Shown here in pieces: positions 1 to 13,200 of a stretch of DNA of 64,000 nucleotides; the first letter of the stretch is position 1; every line of letters begins with the position of its first letter. Source of the DNA: Corella eumyota (Eukaryota; Chordata; Ascidiacea; Phlebobranchia; Corellidae); NCBI GenBank assembly GCA_963082875.1, contig OY720103.1, positions 1,178,001 through 1,242,000 of the forward strand, given 5' to 3'. The notes under the pieces were generated by a model. It did no database searches, had not been told where the DNA came from, and saw only the letters and a program-made list of their open reading frames with translations. The position numbers were made by a program, and so were the translations under genes.

Positions 1-27
1 CTAGGAATTATAGTTTTTAAGTCAAAC

Positions 28-3000
28 CTGATTAGTTTTGATAAATTTTTCCTCTTCTTCTTCCATTTTAATAGCATGACTTCGTTGTCTGCTAATTTTT
101 CTAAATAACAATTATTTTTTATTTGGTTTTCAGTTTAGGTTGTCTCATAATAAAACTGAGTTTATTGAAAATAATATTTTCATCTAATTGAATTAAGTGA
201 AAAAAAAACATTTCCTTTTTAGTTTTTGGCAGTATATAATCGCATTAGCATTCAAGATCTGACGGTTAAGATTATTTTTTTGTGCTTTATTAAATTAATC
301 GTTATTGGATTTACGCCAGTTTACATTACTTTACACAGTGTCACTTTTTAATCATGAAACACTTACCCGGTCGCTAGTAAGTTTGCTTTTTTGATGCACC
401 TTCTTTTGGAGAAGTGGGCCCACGCATATTCGATCAAGGCCAAGAATATAAAACCGTAACAAACGCACACGTAAAAATCAATAGCTGAAATATAATAAAA
501 ATGGGTATGACGTAAGGGTTAGAAGGATTAAAATTTTTACATAAACATTTCCTAAGAAATGCAGCTTTTAAATTAAACCATTTCCTTGGCAAGTAAGTAA
601 AACACGACCTTCAAAAAAGCATGTTTTTTGATTAAGTTTATATAGTTATTTTGTATTTCTATTTCGTTGTTTTTTACATTAACATATGTAGCCTAATATT
701 GCTTGGTAAAATTATACGTTTGTTGCTTTTTAAAAATTCAATGTTACCTTTAATATATGAAGTTGATTTAGGTCCGCTGTTATACACTCCTATCATTAAA
801 GTTGTCATTGATAGAATTGTTGTAGCACCAAGCCCAACTCTTGATGGAATAGAGTTTATGTTTATCCAGAAAGAAACCCAGGATAAAATAACTAGTAGGA
901 TGGATGGAAGGTAGGTTTGCATTAGGAAAAAAAGCATGTTTCGTTTTAGACGGAATTCTAGGACAAGTTGGGAGTATTGACCTAAAGATATATAAATATT
1001 TATTGCATTTCACAGCCTTGTTTTTTACGTCGACCTTTTAAACGTGTTTTTATTTTATATAACAATTAACCTTTCGATTGAAAAGCTTGGTTGGTTACAT
1101 TACAAAGCTAAAAAACAGTTATTATTTAAGCTGGTCATCAAACCTAATTCCTCCTTCTTAAGTTGATGATAAATGGAACAATTTGTGATGTTGAATTGGA
1201 GTAAAACCATATTTTCCAAGCCACTGAGAGATTCATTTTCGCCACATTTTTCTCCTTTTGTCCAACTATAAACCAGGTCATCTTCGGTAAAAGACCCTTT
1301 ATGCAAAGAACACGTGTTTACGTTTTATAATTTTACAACGTCAGGACAGTTTCGAATAAGATGTTATTTGGTGATACTTACAACTGGCAAGAGGAAGTTT
1401 GCAGGTCTGTTCGTCCATTGGATACTTATGCAATTTCATTGGACACGAAACCTAACAAAAAAAAATAACAATATCATTTGAAAATATGAGGACTCATATG
1501 CTTTTAGTATCAACCTAACATAGTAGTAGAGGACTTATTAACTGAGATCATTAAAGTCTTCAAAGTAAAGCTGTGTTAGGTTGATAACTAGGAGCAGAGG
1601 AATAGTTGTAGCTATAGGGGCTTATATGCTTTCAGTTAATAAGAATAGTTATAGCTACAAGGGTTTAAATGCTTTAAGTTATTAACAATAGTTGTAGTTA
1701 TAAGAAAGGATAATTTTAGCAAAAGGGACTTATATGCTAGGAAATATTTGTAGCCTACCCTGCTAGTGATTCGAAGTACATATAACACTGTTCCGTTCGG
1801 GTATAATCTGATGAGTCCGTTACGAGTGGTGACGTCATGGATAAATGACGTATGCGAGTTTACTATATACGTGTCTGGCACCCATATTCGATCACCCAGA
1901 GAGCCATCCATTGTTAATACCTTTGCACATAACACAAACAATGTTGGAGTTATTGATTTCTTTCAAGTAAACACAAATTCCATTGATTTTAATGTCTTAA
2001 GATATTTGTAAACTCCATCTAACTAGATGTTGTGGTAAGTTTAACATTTTAAGGGTGTTGTTAAACATAGCCTACTAATTAGACAATATCGACAAAAACA
2101 CTTGTTTTAATTAGTTGCCTAATTAATTATCGCTGGGTGTATTGATTTATTGCTTGCTCATAAAACGAGTTAAAGTCCGTAGATTGTATTTCGTAAATTT
2201 TTACCAAAACGCTTCATTAGTTATTGATTAAATCAAATAAGAATGTCATTCCACCTGTGAGTAGCCTTTAACAGTCCGTGTTCCATCTAAACGACTGTCT
2301 CTCCAAAGCTGGTGAAGGGTAAATGTAACTGTGTATTCCTATTACAATTATATATACATAAAAAACATTAAAATAATTACGTAACTGGACTGTTTGTGAA
2401 ATATTTACATCACTTGGCACTGCTATATAAGGTCCTGGGTTTGACTACTACTGCTAGCATGTTGTAGTGCCCTTGAAGAGTACATTGACTGTACAAGTCG
2501 TAACAAAACCGACATGTAGTTGGTAGGTAAAAGTTTAAGCATAACCAAGTCAATATTATTTAAAAAATGGTCAAAATAATTTAAAAGTTACCACGGAACA
2601 AAAGTTATGGTATAGATCGTTTTTTTATACCAAGGATTAAAAAAAATAATCATCTTACCATATCCGCATCCGAAATCTTGTCCAGACTCTGTACGCTTAA
2701 TGTGACGTTAACGTTGATTGGCTTCCCTGTATATAATATAATTGATTAAGACAATTTGATCTTGCGTGATTTATTTCCATAATTTTCGAATATTATTTTG
2801 ATAATGTTTAAGTTATGTTTCTTATTAAGTTTTAATTTTTAGTCTCTATACGGCTGATAAATTATTCATTCTTTCTAGAGATTTATAAATTATATTACAA
2901 ATATATTTTTTGTGTCAATTTCTTTTAGATATACTTTTTTTTAAATCTTTAATATTTGTATTAGGATATGTTGTAAGTGCAATATATATAGATACAGTTG

Positions 3001-3421
3001 CCTTTTTCAAAGAACTATTTTTATGTATCATAAGATATATAAATTGTTTTTGTTTTTTTTAATTTTTCTTTTATATAAATTTGTATTTAAATTTTAGATT
3101 GTTTTTTTTTCTTATAAAAATGTTACACATATATAGTTAGTTCTATTAAAATGTTTCATATTTTTTATGTTTTTTTAACAAATTGTAATTTTCGTTTTCA
3201 CCTTGGTCGATATCAGGTCGAATATATTTATGATAATGATCTGGGTCTAACAACGTTTCAATCACAGCCCCATATCCCATATTTCTTCCAGGACTGCTCC
3301 AATATCTTCCACGAGGACCGCCGCTAAATTTAAACGGTGAATTTATAGCATGCGTTAATGCATAATATATGTAGTAACTATTTATTAAAAATAAATTCAT
3401 TTTTTTTAAAGTCCGAGTCAA
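28..3421 (-). CDS. GABA-A/glycine receptor-family chloride channel subunit, 3' end outside window
   Basis: Nine exons join in phase: 3202-3421, 2659-2726, 2255-2338, 1759-1920, 1382-1451, 1144-1296, 748-957, 367-484 and 28-91, giving about 383 residues before the left edge. Exon 1 carries a hydrophobic signal peptide. The extracellular part has the family's WVPDTY block and a Cys-loop with 13 residues between the cysteines and the core YPMDEQ. The pre-TM1 motif FRLKRN is followed by TM1, TM2 and TM3. The TM2 entry IPSRVGLG resembles the PAR signature of anion-selective channels. The last visible exon is a Lys/Glu-rich intracellular loop; TM4 lies beyond position 1. By family this is a subunit of a pentameric ligand-gated chloride channel in the plasma membrane. 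The exact subtype and ligand cannot be read: TM2-TM3 wording is closest to GABA-A delta/pi in my recollection, with glycine-receptor features. Confidence 0.93.
1601..1710. repeat. degenerate tandem repeat, about 43 bp unit
   Basis: Three diverged units begin with AATAGTTGTAG or a close variant at about 1601, 1644 and 1687. They lie in an intron of the channel gene, next to the exon ending at 1759. Confidence 0.6.
2416..2482 (+). repeat. fragment of the tRNA-headed SINE
   Basis: The stretch AAGGTCCTGGGTTTGA followed by a TGTAGTGCCCTTGA block matches, with changes, the B-box and following part of the better copies at 56421-56706 and 61871-62164. It sits in an intron of the channel gene and is strongly decayed. 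Confidence 0.5.
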
Positions 3422-3665
3422 ATTTTAAAACATAAAACATTCTAAGATTTAATTTAAAATATATTCACCTTATTCCTTTAACAGTTGAACACCTTATTAC
3501 CACGAACATTACTACTATAATTAATCTATACAGCATTTTTCTAAAGTTGTGTATTTTACTCTAATATGTTTATTAGTTAAAAAATTGACTTTTATCTGGG
3601 TAAAAGTGGTTGGTTGGTATACAAACGTAATCCTACCTATCTTTGCATTTTCACAAAAATCCGTA

Positions 3666-3719
3666 CTACAATCTAATGATATGTGTTTAATGTGCTACAA
3701 TCTAATGATATGTGTTTTA
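3666..3719. repeat. direct duplication, 29 bp period
   Basis: CTACAATCTAATGATATGTG occurs twice, 29 bp apart, just upstream of the channel gene. Confidence 0.75.
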
Positions 3720-3855
3720 CTTTTACACATTGTTTAGTTATATATATTTAAATAACAAAAAAAAGTAATCTGCTGGGACATATGCATTGTTTGCATTTTT
3801 TTGAATTCGTTATTAACTTATTGATTTTAATGACATGTACTTTTTGACGAGTTTT

Positions 3856-4310
3856 TGTTATTTAACCTTCATTAAAACCGAATTAAAATAAAACAAATAA
3901 ACTAATTGTGTTATAATCTTATACACCTTTTTATATAAATAGCTTTATTTTTTAAAATACTTTTATAACGAATTGACATAAAAAATAAAATGTATATTTT
4001 GATGTTATTTCTTTATCTAAACCTTTGTTAAAACTGCATTAGAAGACAACAAATAAACTTATTGTGTTATAATCTCGCACGCTCTTCTTTATAATTCACT
4101 AATTTAGGCTTTATACATGTTTTCTTAAAATGCTTTTATAACGAATGTACATGTACATGTGACATACACTTTTGATTTTTTTTTTGTTATTTAAACCTTC
4201 GTTAAAACTGTATTTAAGGAAAACAAATACAATTCGACTAATTGTGTTATAATCTTCACACACTTTTCCACAAAATTTACTGGATTAGACTTTTTACATA
4301 TTTCGATAAA
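3856..4310. repeat. three-copy degenerate tandem repeat, 156-180 bp unit
   Basis: The core ATTGTGTTATAATCT recurs at about 3905, 4061 and 4241. Each copy is preceded by a CCTT(C/T)(A/G)TTAAAAC-type block and a run resembling AACAAATAAACT. The first two copies also share TACTTTTATAACGAAT-like tails. Confidence 0.65.
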
Positions 4311-4780
4311 ACTCTGCTAGGTTATAGTTTGACTCGGCTTCTGAGGTGGAGTTTATGAACTCTTCGCTTAATTACGATTTGTCGAGTTTATTTCTTTTTC
4401 GGTCTCTTGAGCATTAACCGTTTAATGAGGATCTTGGCGTTAATTAATGATTGAAAGAAAGAAATAAACTATTGATTTCTAAAACTTTTTCGAATAAAGT
4501 TAGTGAGACATGAATGTTGATTTGATGATTTAAAAGAATGACCAATTGACCCTTTAACATTTTTTCCACTTTTTGTCTATTTTTTCATAGCACATTAATG
4601 TAATAGGTGTTTATATTTTTATTGAAAATTGGTTAACTTGATGCTATAACCAGTATACCACACTACAAGATTTAATTGTAAATACGGCTTAATAACTTCA
4701 TTTACTATATTCACCATAATATTTAAAATTGATTTATGTTTGAATCTAAAATATACAAAACATTTTAATTTAAAAACTTT

Positions 4781-5396
4781 TTATTTTTTCTTCTTTTTCT
4801 TTCCTTTTTTGCCTTTATCTGATGATGATTTGAGGCCTATTGGTAATTTGTAAACATCGTTTGGTATGTTGATATAATAGGAAAACTCATAGTGTCTGTT
4901 AAGAAACAAAAATGCTGTTAAAGTGTAAGTGAATGCAATAGTTATCGTTTAAATCTGCACAACTTTTAAAACAAATGATCAAGATCTTCAACATTTACCC
5001 TTGAAATAAATACTTTTATTAAATTTGTCAAATTTTAAATAGCCTTTTTTCTTAATATTATCTGAAAATTTCTTTAAATTAAAAAATATAATGAACTATA
5101 TTTTTACCTGTGCATCTGATGTGTCATGTCAAGATGAAAAGCTTGTGTATGCAATTCTTTCCAATAAAGTCGTTTCTTTACGTTTTCAGGCGAATTCTCA
5201 TCTAGAAAATACCTTATTTAAATTTTTTTTTTCGTTATCAATGTTAACCAAATTGCTAGAAAAACTCTTATTTAAATAAGATTGGGATATTTTTAATACC
5301 GATTTCTGTTAAGACGTTTGCTTTGTCGTCCCTCTTCGATTTCTTTCCACCTGACTTTCCCTTTTTCTTTCCTTTTTTTCCACCTTTTCTTGCCAT
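4781..5396 (-). CDS. small lysine-rich protein, three exons
   Basis: Exons 5300-5396, 5108-5201 and 4781-4895 join in phase to 102 codons including stop (101 residues). The start ATG at 5396 opens a Lys/Gly-rich head (MARKGGKKGKKKGK), the stop is TAA at 4781, and both donors and acceptors are consensus. The middle is non-repetitive and looks folded or binding-competent (LYWKELHTQAFHLDM, then YYINIPNDVYKLPIG). The tail is again all lysine (DKGKKGKKKKK). I do not recognise it with certainty. The layout of lysine-rich ends around a short YYI core recalls vertebrate SMKR1 (small lysine-rich protein 1), but the similarity is weak. Basic ends suggest nucleic-acid, microtubule or nuclear targeting, which is inference only. 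Confidence 0.7.
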
Positions 5397-6885
5397 CCGG
5401 AATTAAATCTCAGAATATTTTTTGAAGGCCTTTTCAAGCCATTCAATTTTTTCATACTTTAACGTTTTGTTTTGGATTAATTTTGTAAACGGTTGTTATC
5501 TTTCTTTCTTGCGTTATGAGGTCATAGTTGGCCGTGAGGTCATAGTTCTTGGGTGAATTTAATAATATAATTTGAAAAGTTTGACACATTTTAATAAATT
5601 TAATTATAAACTACTGCTAAAAAAGTTAATTAAGAAATTCTTTATTAAAATTTTGCAGTTTACTAAATACTTCTAGGAATTTTAAGTTTAAAATATAAAC
5701 AATAAGTTGTTAAAAACCTAGCTTAAGAACCCTTAAACTTCTTTTTAACTACTTTTAAAAAAATTCCTATTCGAACTTGTGCTTTTTGGTTGTTTATGCA
5801 ATTTTAAAAGACTGTTGGCTTGCTGGATTTTAAAGGTTAGGGAGTCTAGCTCAAAAATTCAACTTTTTATTTGTTTTGCAGATTCAAGCTTTAGAAATTC
5901 GTTCCTTGAGGTTGCTAGAGTGCTACTTAAGTACTTTTAGTATTGTTAGGACCTCGTATCGTGTTGTAATCGGCCCGGCCAGGTGCAACCAAGTGTAATT
6001 TTCGTAGAAACCGGCAGAGCAAGTCAACTGGAAGGAAATATAAACACAAGAGTTTGTATTTTTACAAACTATATCTTGTTTTTATTGTTAGGCCTGTTTT
6101 GTATCATATTTAGATGGATCAGACAAGTTAGATTTGTTTGGTAAAGCTCCAACGTAATTGTGTTTACTTGGAACGCGTGTTTTTACAATCCTAGAGTTAA
6201 TTTTTAAGTGAGAAAATTGTGTTCGTATTAGAAGTTATACAAAAATAAACATAACTTTATTTCGTTATAAACAAAGTAAGTTGGTGATTTAATAGCAGAA
6301 CAGTGGACATTAATTATAAAGTGATAATTTAATGATGTCATATATATATTTTAAGTGTTTTATTTATTGTTTAATTTTTATTTTAAATCTATTTTATAAG
6401 TCAAACATTTTTATTTATTAAAATGTTAGATATTGATAGTTCACATACATTTTTAAATTTAAAAATACATCGTACTTTTACGCTAAGTTGAGGCTGCTTA
6501 AATATAAATACAAGGCTCTGTTAATTTTCGCGCACGATAGAATTTAAATTCCTTTTGCCTTATTACCTTAAGGCATATTGTGAACTGTTGTGTACATACA
6601 CTGGCTTAGGTTAAATAGTAAAATAGCGAGGCCTGTATTGTTAAACAATAAAAATATTTTTAAACGTGAGATGAATGTTAATATTTAGTCATATTTACAG
6701 CTTGAGAACACGTCTTAATAGTGAAATGTTAAATAACTTTACTAGTATAGCAATACACAAAAGCAGTTAAAAGTAAATTTATTAAATTTTACAGAAAAAA
6801 AGGCGATTTTAGGTAAATTTAAATTCAAGAAAGCTATGTTAAACTGGGTTAGAATTACCTAATGTGACGTAACATTGGAACAGAA
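5397..6885. other. intergenic between divergent genes
   Basis: About 1.5 kb separates the minus-strand lysine-rich gene from plus-strand CACHD1, so it should contain both promoters. No convincing exon was found. A locally GC-richer patch lies at about 5945-6040 (GGCCCGGCCAGG) and may be part of an exon or a relic; I cannot assign it. Confidence 0.5.
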
Positions 6886-7240
6886 ATGACGTCACCATCA
6901 TTAACGCTGTGGTTGTCGACGTTGTTATTGTTAGTGAGTTTATGTACACCACAAGTTGTCATTAACCCGAATGTGGACGTTTTGTCGAACGATATCAATG
7001 AGTTGATGCGAGATGTTCTTGGCGTATCAACTATTCAAGTAAGTAAATAAATTATATAAAATCTAGTGTTATATATATTAAATGCAAATTTGGTCAACTT
7101 GTAAACGCAACATTGGAGTATCAACTATTTGGGTAAGTAAGGCAATTAAAGGAGATATAGAATCTATTGATATATTTTTGTTGTTAATTTGTTCACCTTT
7201 TTTATCTAGTTAATGTTAAACGTTAATGAAATTTCCAGAA

Positions 7241-7276
<36 letters not shown>

Positions 7277-10200
7277 ATGTTCACTAAAATTTCTATAAAT
7301 ATTTTAGGTTTAAATATAATTCCTAATTAACAAGTTTACGTAGGTATTAAAAAGACCAATATAGAGAAAATTATTATACTTAAACTTGATGTGAATTTTT
7401 GTATCAATATAATTTTTAAAGTATTCGTTAAAGCAACACTAAAATAACCATTACCCTTTCAATATTTAAATATTCATTGATTGTTTATTTTAGAAAAGAG
7501 TTAATCAATTGGAATTTCAAGTTGTTCACATCAACGGCCCTCAATTTGTGGATGAGGTGGATTTTATTTGTTGTTTTAAGATAATTTAAATTAGTTTAAA
7601 AACAAGTGCAATATAAAACATGACTTCGCAAATTTCAAATAGTTTTTTTTTGTATTTTCATAGCCATACTAATTACACTTTAATTACAAATTTAAATTTT
7701 CAAAGTTAAAGTTATTTTGAATATAGATTTTTTACAAATTTAAAACTATTTTTAGGTTCATTTTTTTTACATTAACAGCAATTTAACTTCACTTCTATTA
7801 GACTTTGTTTTTTTTAATTTTATTTTTAACAACATGGCATTATATTTTTACCTAAGTTGGCTTCAAACATCTCCGACTCGATTCAAATCCACGTTGAAGC
7901 AGTTCGAAAGTTAAAGGAAGCGGCTATACCTCGAAGTAATTCAACTTACGAAACGAGAACCCCTTGTTGTAAATACGATGCACGGGAGCTATCAACTAAC
8001 CCTAATTATAGAGATGAGGTAAGGGAATATTTTTGTTGTTTAAATTTAAATTTGAAGTTTATTTAACAACAAAGAGTTAGTTTAACAACATTTTGCATTA
8101 TCACGCGAGGTATAGGATTTTCTTCTTTTAAGTAAAGCACCTAAGAGATTCAATTCAAAAATTAAAATTTTTCTAAAGTTTTTCTAATTTAATCGCTTGT
8201 CAATTTTCAAGTTTATTTTTGTTACGTATAAACTGTTTTAAACTTTTAGATCGACCCCAACGGAGTTTGTGATATTATTGGCACCAACGTTGCCGAGTAC
8301 GATTCCCTGTCCACGCAAGTTTATGACGTCATGACGAGTAACTTTGAGGAAATACCGGGCATAAAATGGCAATATTTGGGCACAGAACAGGGTGTTTTAT
8401 CACTTTACCCGGCTACTAGGATCTCAAATTGTCGACTTATTGAAAACCCAAGGTTAAGGTGAGTTATTTAGTAGCAGTTGGTTGTACAGGGTATATGTAT
8501 ATTTATTTGTTTAACTGGAATGGGATCTCTTGTACATACTTTTGTACTTAATAAATGTATTTTTATTTGTTTTACTTGATCTGAATCTCTTGTATCATGT
8601 TTTTGTACTTGATCTAGGGTATATTTTTACTTTTATACTTTTATGTTTATAGACCATGGTACATTGAAACAACGAGGCCAAGACCCAAAAATATCTTAAT
8701 TCTTTTGGACACATCTGCTTCAATGCAATCAACGTTTGCAAGCCAACCAATACTTAATATTGCTAGACAAGCAATTTCTATCGTACTGGATACTTTAACG
8801 CCAAATGATAAGGTGATTATGTGTAAAAATAGTTAACATAAAATATGTGTTTAAAATTACTCATTTAAAATAAGGTTATGTATAAGTATGGCTTTGTATA
8901 TGGTTGGTAGGTTTGATAGTTGTAGACAGTTTAAAATCGGTTAAAAATAGATAAATTAACAGACTATTTCCTGTTGTATTTTATACATTTTAACCATCGT
9001 GACCAAAATCATAAAAATGTTGTAGGTTGTTTAACATTTTTCGTTTCTAAAAATAGCGATTCTCTTTACATATCATGTTTGCCCGGAAGGCATTTAAACC
9101 AGAGTGTTGCAATAATTAACAACACCAAGGGATAGATAGGAATAATAAATACATATTAATATAATCTATTTCTTTTTGATATTTTTATAACATTTTCTAC
9201 GTGGCTTAAACAAATATATAAAATAGTCTGTTTGAGAGAGAAAATCTGAGACAACAGCTTTTATATAGACAATCTTTGGCAGCTATTTATTTTGGCATTA
9301 TGTGGTCTTTCAACGTTATTTCATTCATGAAGATTTTCTCATACCGACCCAGCATAAATACACAACTAAATAATTGTGGTTGTCATTGTAAATATGCTTT
9401 AAATATTCTGCTTTGACAGATTGGCGTTGTGGCGTTCAATAGCACTTCAATACGACCTACTGGCTGCTTTAGTTCGACTTTGGCGTTTGCTACCGACACT
9501 AACATCAGATTTGTGAAGAATTTTTTGACGTCGCTTAAACCTTCAGGTAATATCGAAACTTGAAAAATAGAATTTACCTTTAAAAAACTTTTATTTAAAT
9601 TTGTATTTGGTATTATTAGCTAATTCATGAATAAGCCAGAGGTTTTAACATATATAGATTTAGGTAGTTTTTTTCTAAAATTTTACATAAAGTTTATTTG
9701 TTTTTAGCATTATTTTTTCACTTGTAAAAATAAACCACTTCAGCCTTCATCCGTTTTCGGATACCTTCAATCAATCACTAGTCAGAATTGGGTATAATGT
9801 GGCCACAATATATTATTACAGGGACCAGGGTCAAGTGGTCTTTGTCTCAAATCCTAAACTCGATCTGTTTTCTTTTTTCAGGCGAGTCCTACTTTGTTGT
9901 TGGAATTGAAAACGCTTTCGACCTTCTCTATTCAACCTTGAAAACTAACAACCAATCAAGCGAAGGTAATCCAATGACGTTTGACATATTATCTAAATCA
10001 GTAAATCTATTTTCTCTAGAAACTATAATGTGATGTTTAGGGTACGAATTAAGTGAATGTTATCGCGTGCAGTGTATTTTTCCAACAACTTTCAGGTTGA
10101 TTAGATTTACTTCTGATTGTTATCTTTATGGTTTAGTTATTCTTCAAACATTTAATCTTTATCCCTTTATTGTGCCTTGTTTAAAATGAGCCATCTCTTT

Positions 10201-13200
10201 ACCCTTTTCTACGTATTGTAATAATATTAAAATTTCATATCAATCTTTTATAGAAGAGTACACCATTTTGTTTATTTCTGATGGCCAACCAAAGGAAATT
10301 TATAGGAATGTTAATACGGTTTATGAAGCAATTTTCCATGGAAATCAAAGAATAAACAACCAAGCCGTTATTTATACATATGGACTTGGTCGCCAAGGTA
10401 CAAGCATTAACTCTAAAACTTTTGTAATAAAAACAAGTATTTTATTAAATGTAACTTACACATATACTTTGGTAATATTTAGTTAATGTTCCACTAATGA
10501 CTGAAATGGCGACGCAGAATTTTTCCTTCAACTTGTTTAACAAATCAGACCAAAATACTCGCCCAAGAGAAGGTCTGATATTGCATTTTTAATTAAAATA
10601 AATATTTAATGTTAAACGTAAACATTATAAATATTAATTTTTTTTTTATTTACTAATGTCCTGTTTGCGTAGTTCAAAAATTACGTAATTTGTTTATATT
10701 ATATCAAAATATAATTTTTAATAAAAACTTTGTGCTTAGTCGGGTTTACTTAATAATTTTTAAGTATTAACATAACTCTACTTGATTTGTAGATTATAAT
10801 TTTCTGACTTTGCCAGAATATGAAATAAGCTGTTAATAATTACATTTCGTACAGGAAAATACTTTATGATTGATGACATAAGTAACTTAAGCGGTGTTAT
10901 GACTGAGTTTTATCGAAGTTACAACGAGACAAGTGAAACCAACCAACCTACGTTTTCGGTTCCTTATGTCGATGGCGGCGGCTTAGGTAAAATTAAAACT
11001 ATTTAACGCGACTGAATTTGAAAGTGATTTGCATACACTTAATTTTTACTTACAATTTCGTTTTATTTAAAGTATTTTGGTTTTAATTTTAATTTAAAAT
11101 GGCAAAGTGAATGTTTATAGGACAAACAGTTGTTTTAATATTAATCTTGCTATAAGATCGGACAATAATATTAACTTAAATATCAAGTTACTTTATTGTA
11201 CCCTAAAATGCTACATTACTCTATATATATTTGAACCATTTTTTTACTGATAAAACGACACAATTTTAGCTGAAATATCAAGTTACTATTGGACCTTAAT
11301 ATTCTATATTACAGGTTTAATTTTTACAATTGGTTTACCGGTATTTTACCCTAATGATGGTGTTTTATACGGCGTCGCAGCTATTGACATTGCTGTCAGG
11401 GAACTGTTCCAGCATGCCACGTACTTCGGTAACAGTGATGACTCATATGTATTTGTGATAGGTATGTACATCCATAACTTTAAACAATTTCCCCCAACAA
11501 GTTGACGTAATAGGTTAATCTTTCTTTCTTGTTACATCACGCATGCCGGAATAAAATTAACATACCAATAGGTTCAAATTTTTACAATGCAAAACCATAT
11601 GTGACATGTGCAATAAAAAAACAAAGCAAAATTAATGGTTTTACGTAAAAAGATTGGTTTTATTTACAATGTGTTAAACATTACAAATATTTTAATATTT
11701 TTAGATAGGCGAGGTCGAGTCATAACCCATCCTCTTATGCCCGTACCTAATAACCACACGGACGCTCCTACATTCTTACAAATCAACCAATTAGAACGTC
11801 ATGACGGAATCGATGACGTCATTGCTTCTATGTTGAGGGGAGGGAGCGGTGAAAAGAGTCTGACTGCGACCAAGATCGTGCCGGTTGATTCTGTAGTGGA
11901 AGCCTACGAGGTATACTTTGTTGAAAGAAATTAAATAAAGCTGATGTCATAAAAATTAAATAAAACTGATGTCATGGAACTAGGGGTTCAATTTTTGCCA
12001 GTTCTTTAAGTACTTGAACTAAGTAACATTACCAATATTTGACGGCATGTTTGTGAGACTAAAGCAGGACTTGCATAAATGGTTTGGTTAAATTAAAGCA
12101 GTTGGGTACAGCTTAAACACCCAACTAATATTATAGTTAACAGATTTGTAAATTGATTTTTTTTAAAGGTAAATTCCACGTATTATTGGAGACCCATCAA
12201 CGAGAGTGGATTCTCGGTTTGTTTTGTTTTACAAAGTGGAGGATATGACGTAGAAGTGGATGCTCAAAGTGTTGTTTCAAACTATAACGGAACAACAAAC
12301 ATGTTTCGTTACCACAGACTGGATTTAGATCAAAGCAATGACATATGTCGTCGATATTACCAGGTTTGGCAAATAGTTTAGATAAACTTTACTTTAAACA
12401 GTATCTACATATCTTTGTTGCTTTAAATACTTGATACATTTACTTATCTAGTAATATGCTTGCTTGTAGAGATCTATTGTATCGAGGTCCATTGGTATGT
12501 TTGGAGCTCAATCGTTTCAATCTCCTTCGAGATATGAATCAAGTACAGAGAACAGTTTAACTCTTCTTGCCTTCAATAATTTCTTTGACATGTTGTTGGT
12601 ACCTGGAGCTAACGTTACGGAGATTGAGAAGCAACATTATTTGGTTAATGGTATGTTAAATTAAATTTAAGCCAACAGTAAAAATACCAAATCTTTTTAT
12701 ATCCTTATCCCCAGAAAACTTAACTGTTTGTAAACAGGTATCAAAAATAATTTGTTAAAAATGCGTTAAAGTACATGTTGTCGCAAGCCCCAAAAATGTA
12801 TTCTCAAGCGTTAGAAATATTTTTTCCTACAATCCCCAACAGAATTATTGTTATCGGTTTTGAAAATAACCATATTTTTGCGATCATCGGAATTAAACTT
12901 CTTTAAGCTAGTTTATTGTTCAGATTTTAAACCTTATTTTTTTGTATTTGTTGCAAGCATTTTAAAATTATTTTATATTCTAAGAAATTTCTAGCAAATG
13001 CCCATCTTAATCATTTCAAGCATCAGTACGTTCTTAAAATAGTTTTCAATAGTTTGTTCTGAGTAAACTTGAAATGTTTTTCAGATATGTTTGCGCGCGG
13101 TGTTGTGGCTGACGTGTTGTGGACTTCATGGGTCGATGATTTTTGGGTGAGTCACCCCGCAGACTTCGTCTTGGCTCGCTTTATCGGAACAACACGCGGG

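Larger units (their letters stand above)
3422..4780. other. intergenic, AT-rich
   Basis: This gap separates the 5' end of the channel gene from the 3' end of the small lysine-rich gene, both on the minus strand. I see no coding exon. It holds a short direct duplication and a three-unit degenerate repeat, listed separately. The channel promoter should lie at about 3430-3600, but no core element stands out. Confidence 0.6.

Noticed and set aside
651-914. Plus-strand 87-codon frame
   Set aside because: Antisense to the TM1-TM2 exon of the channel gene, which has family motifs and correct splice sites.
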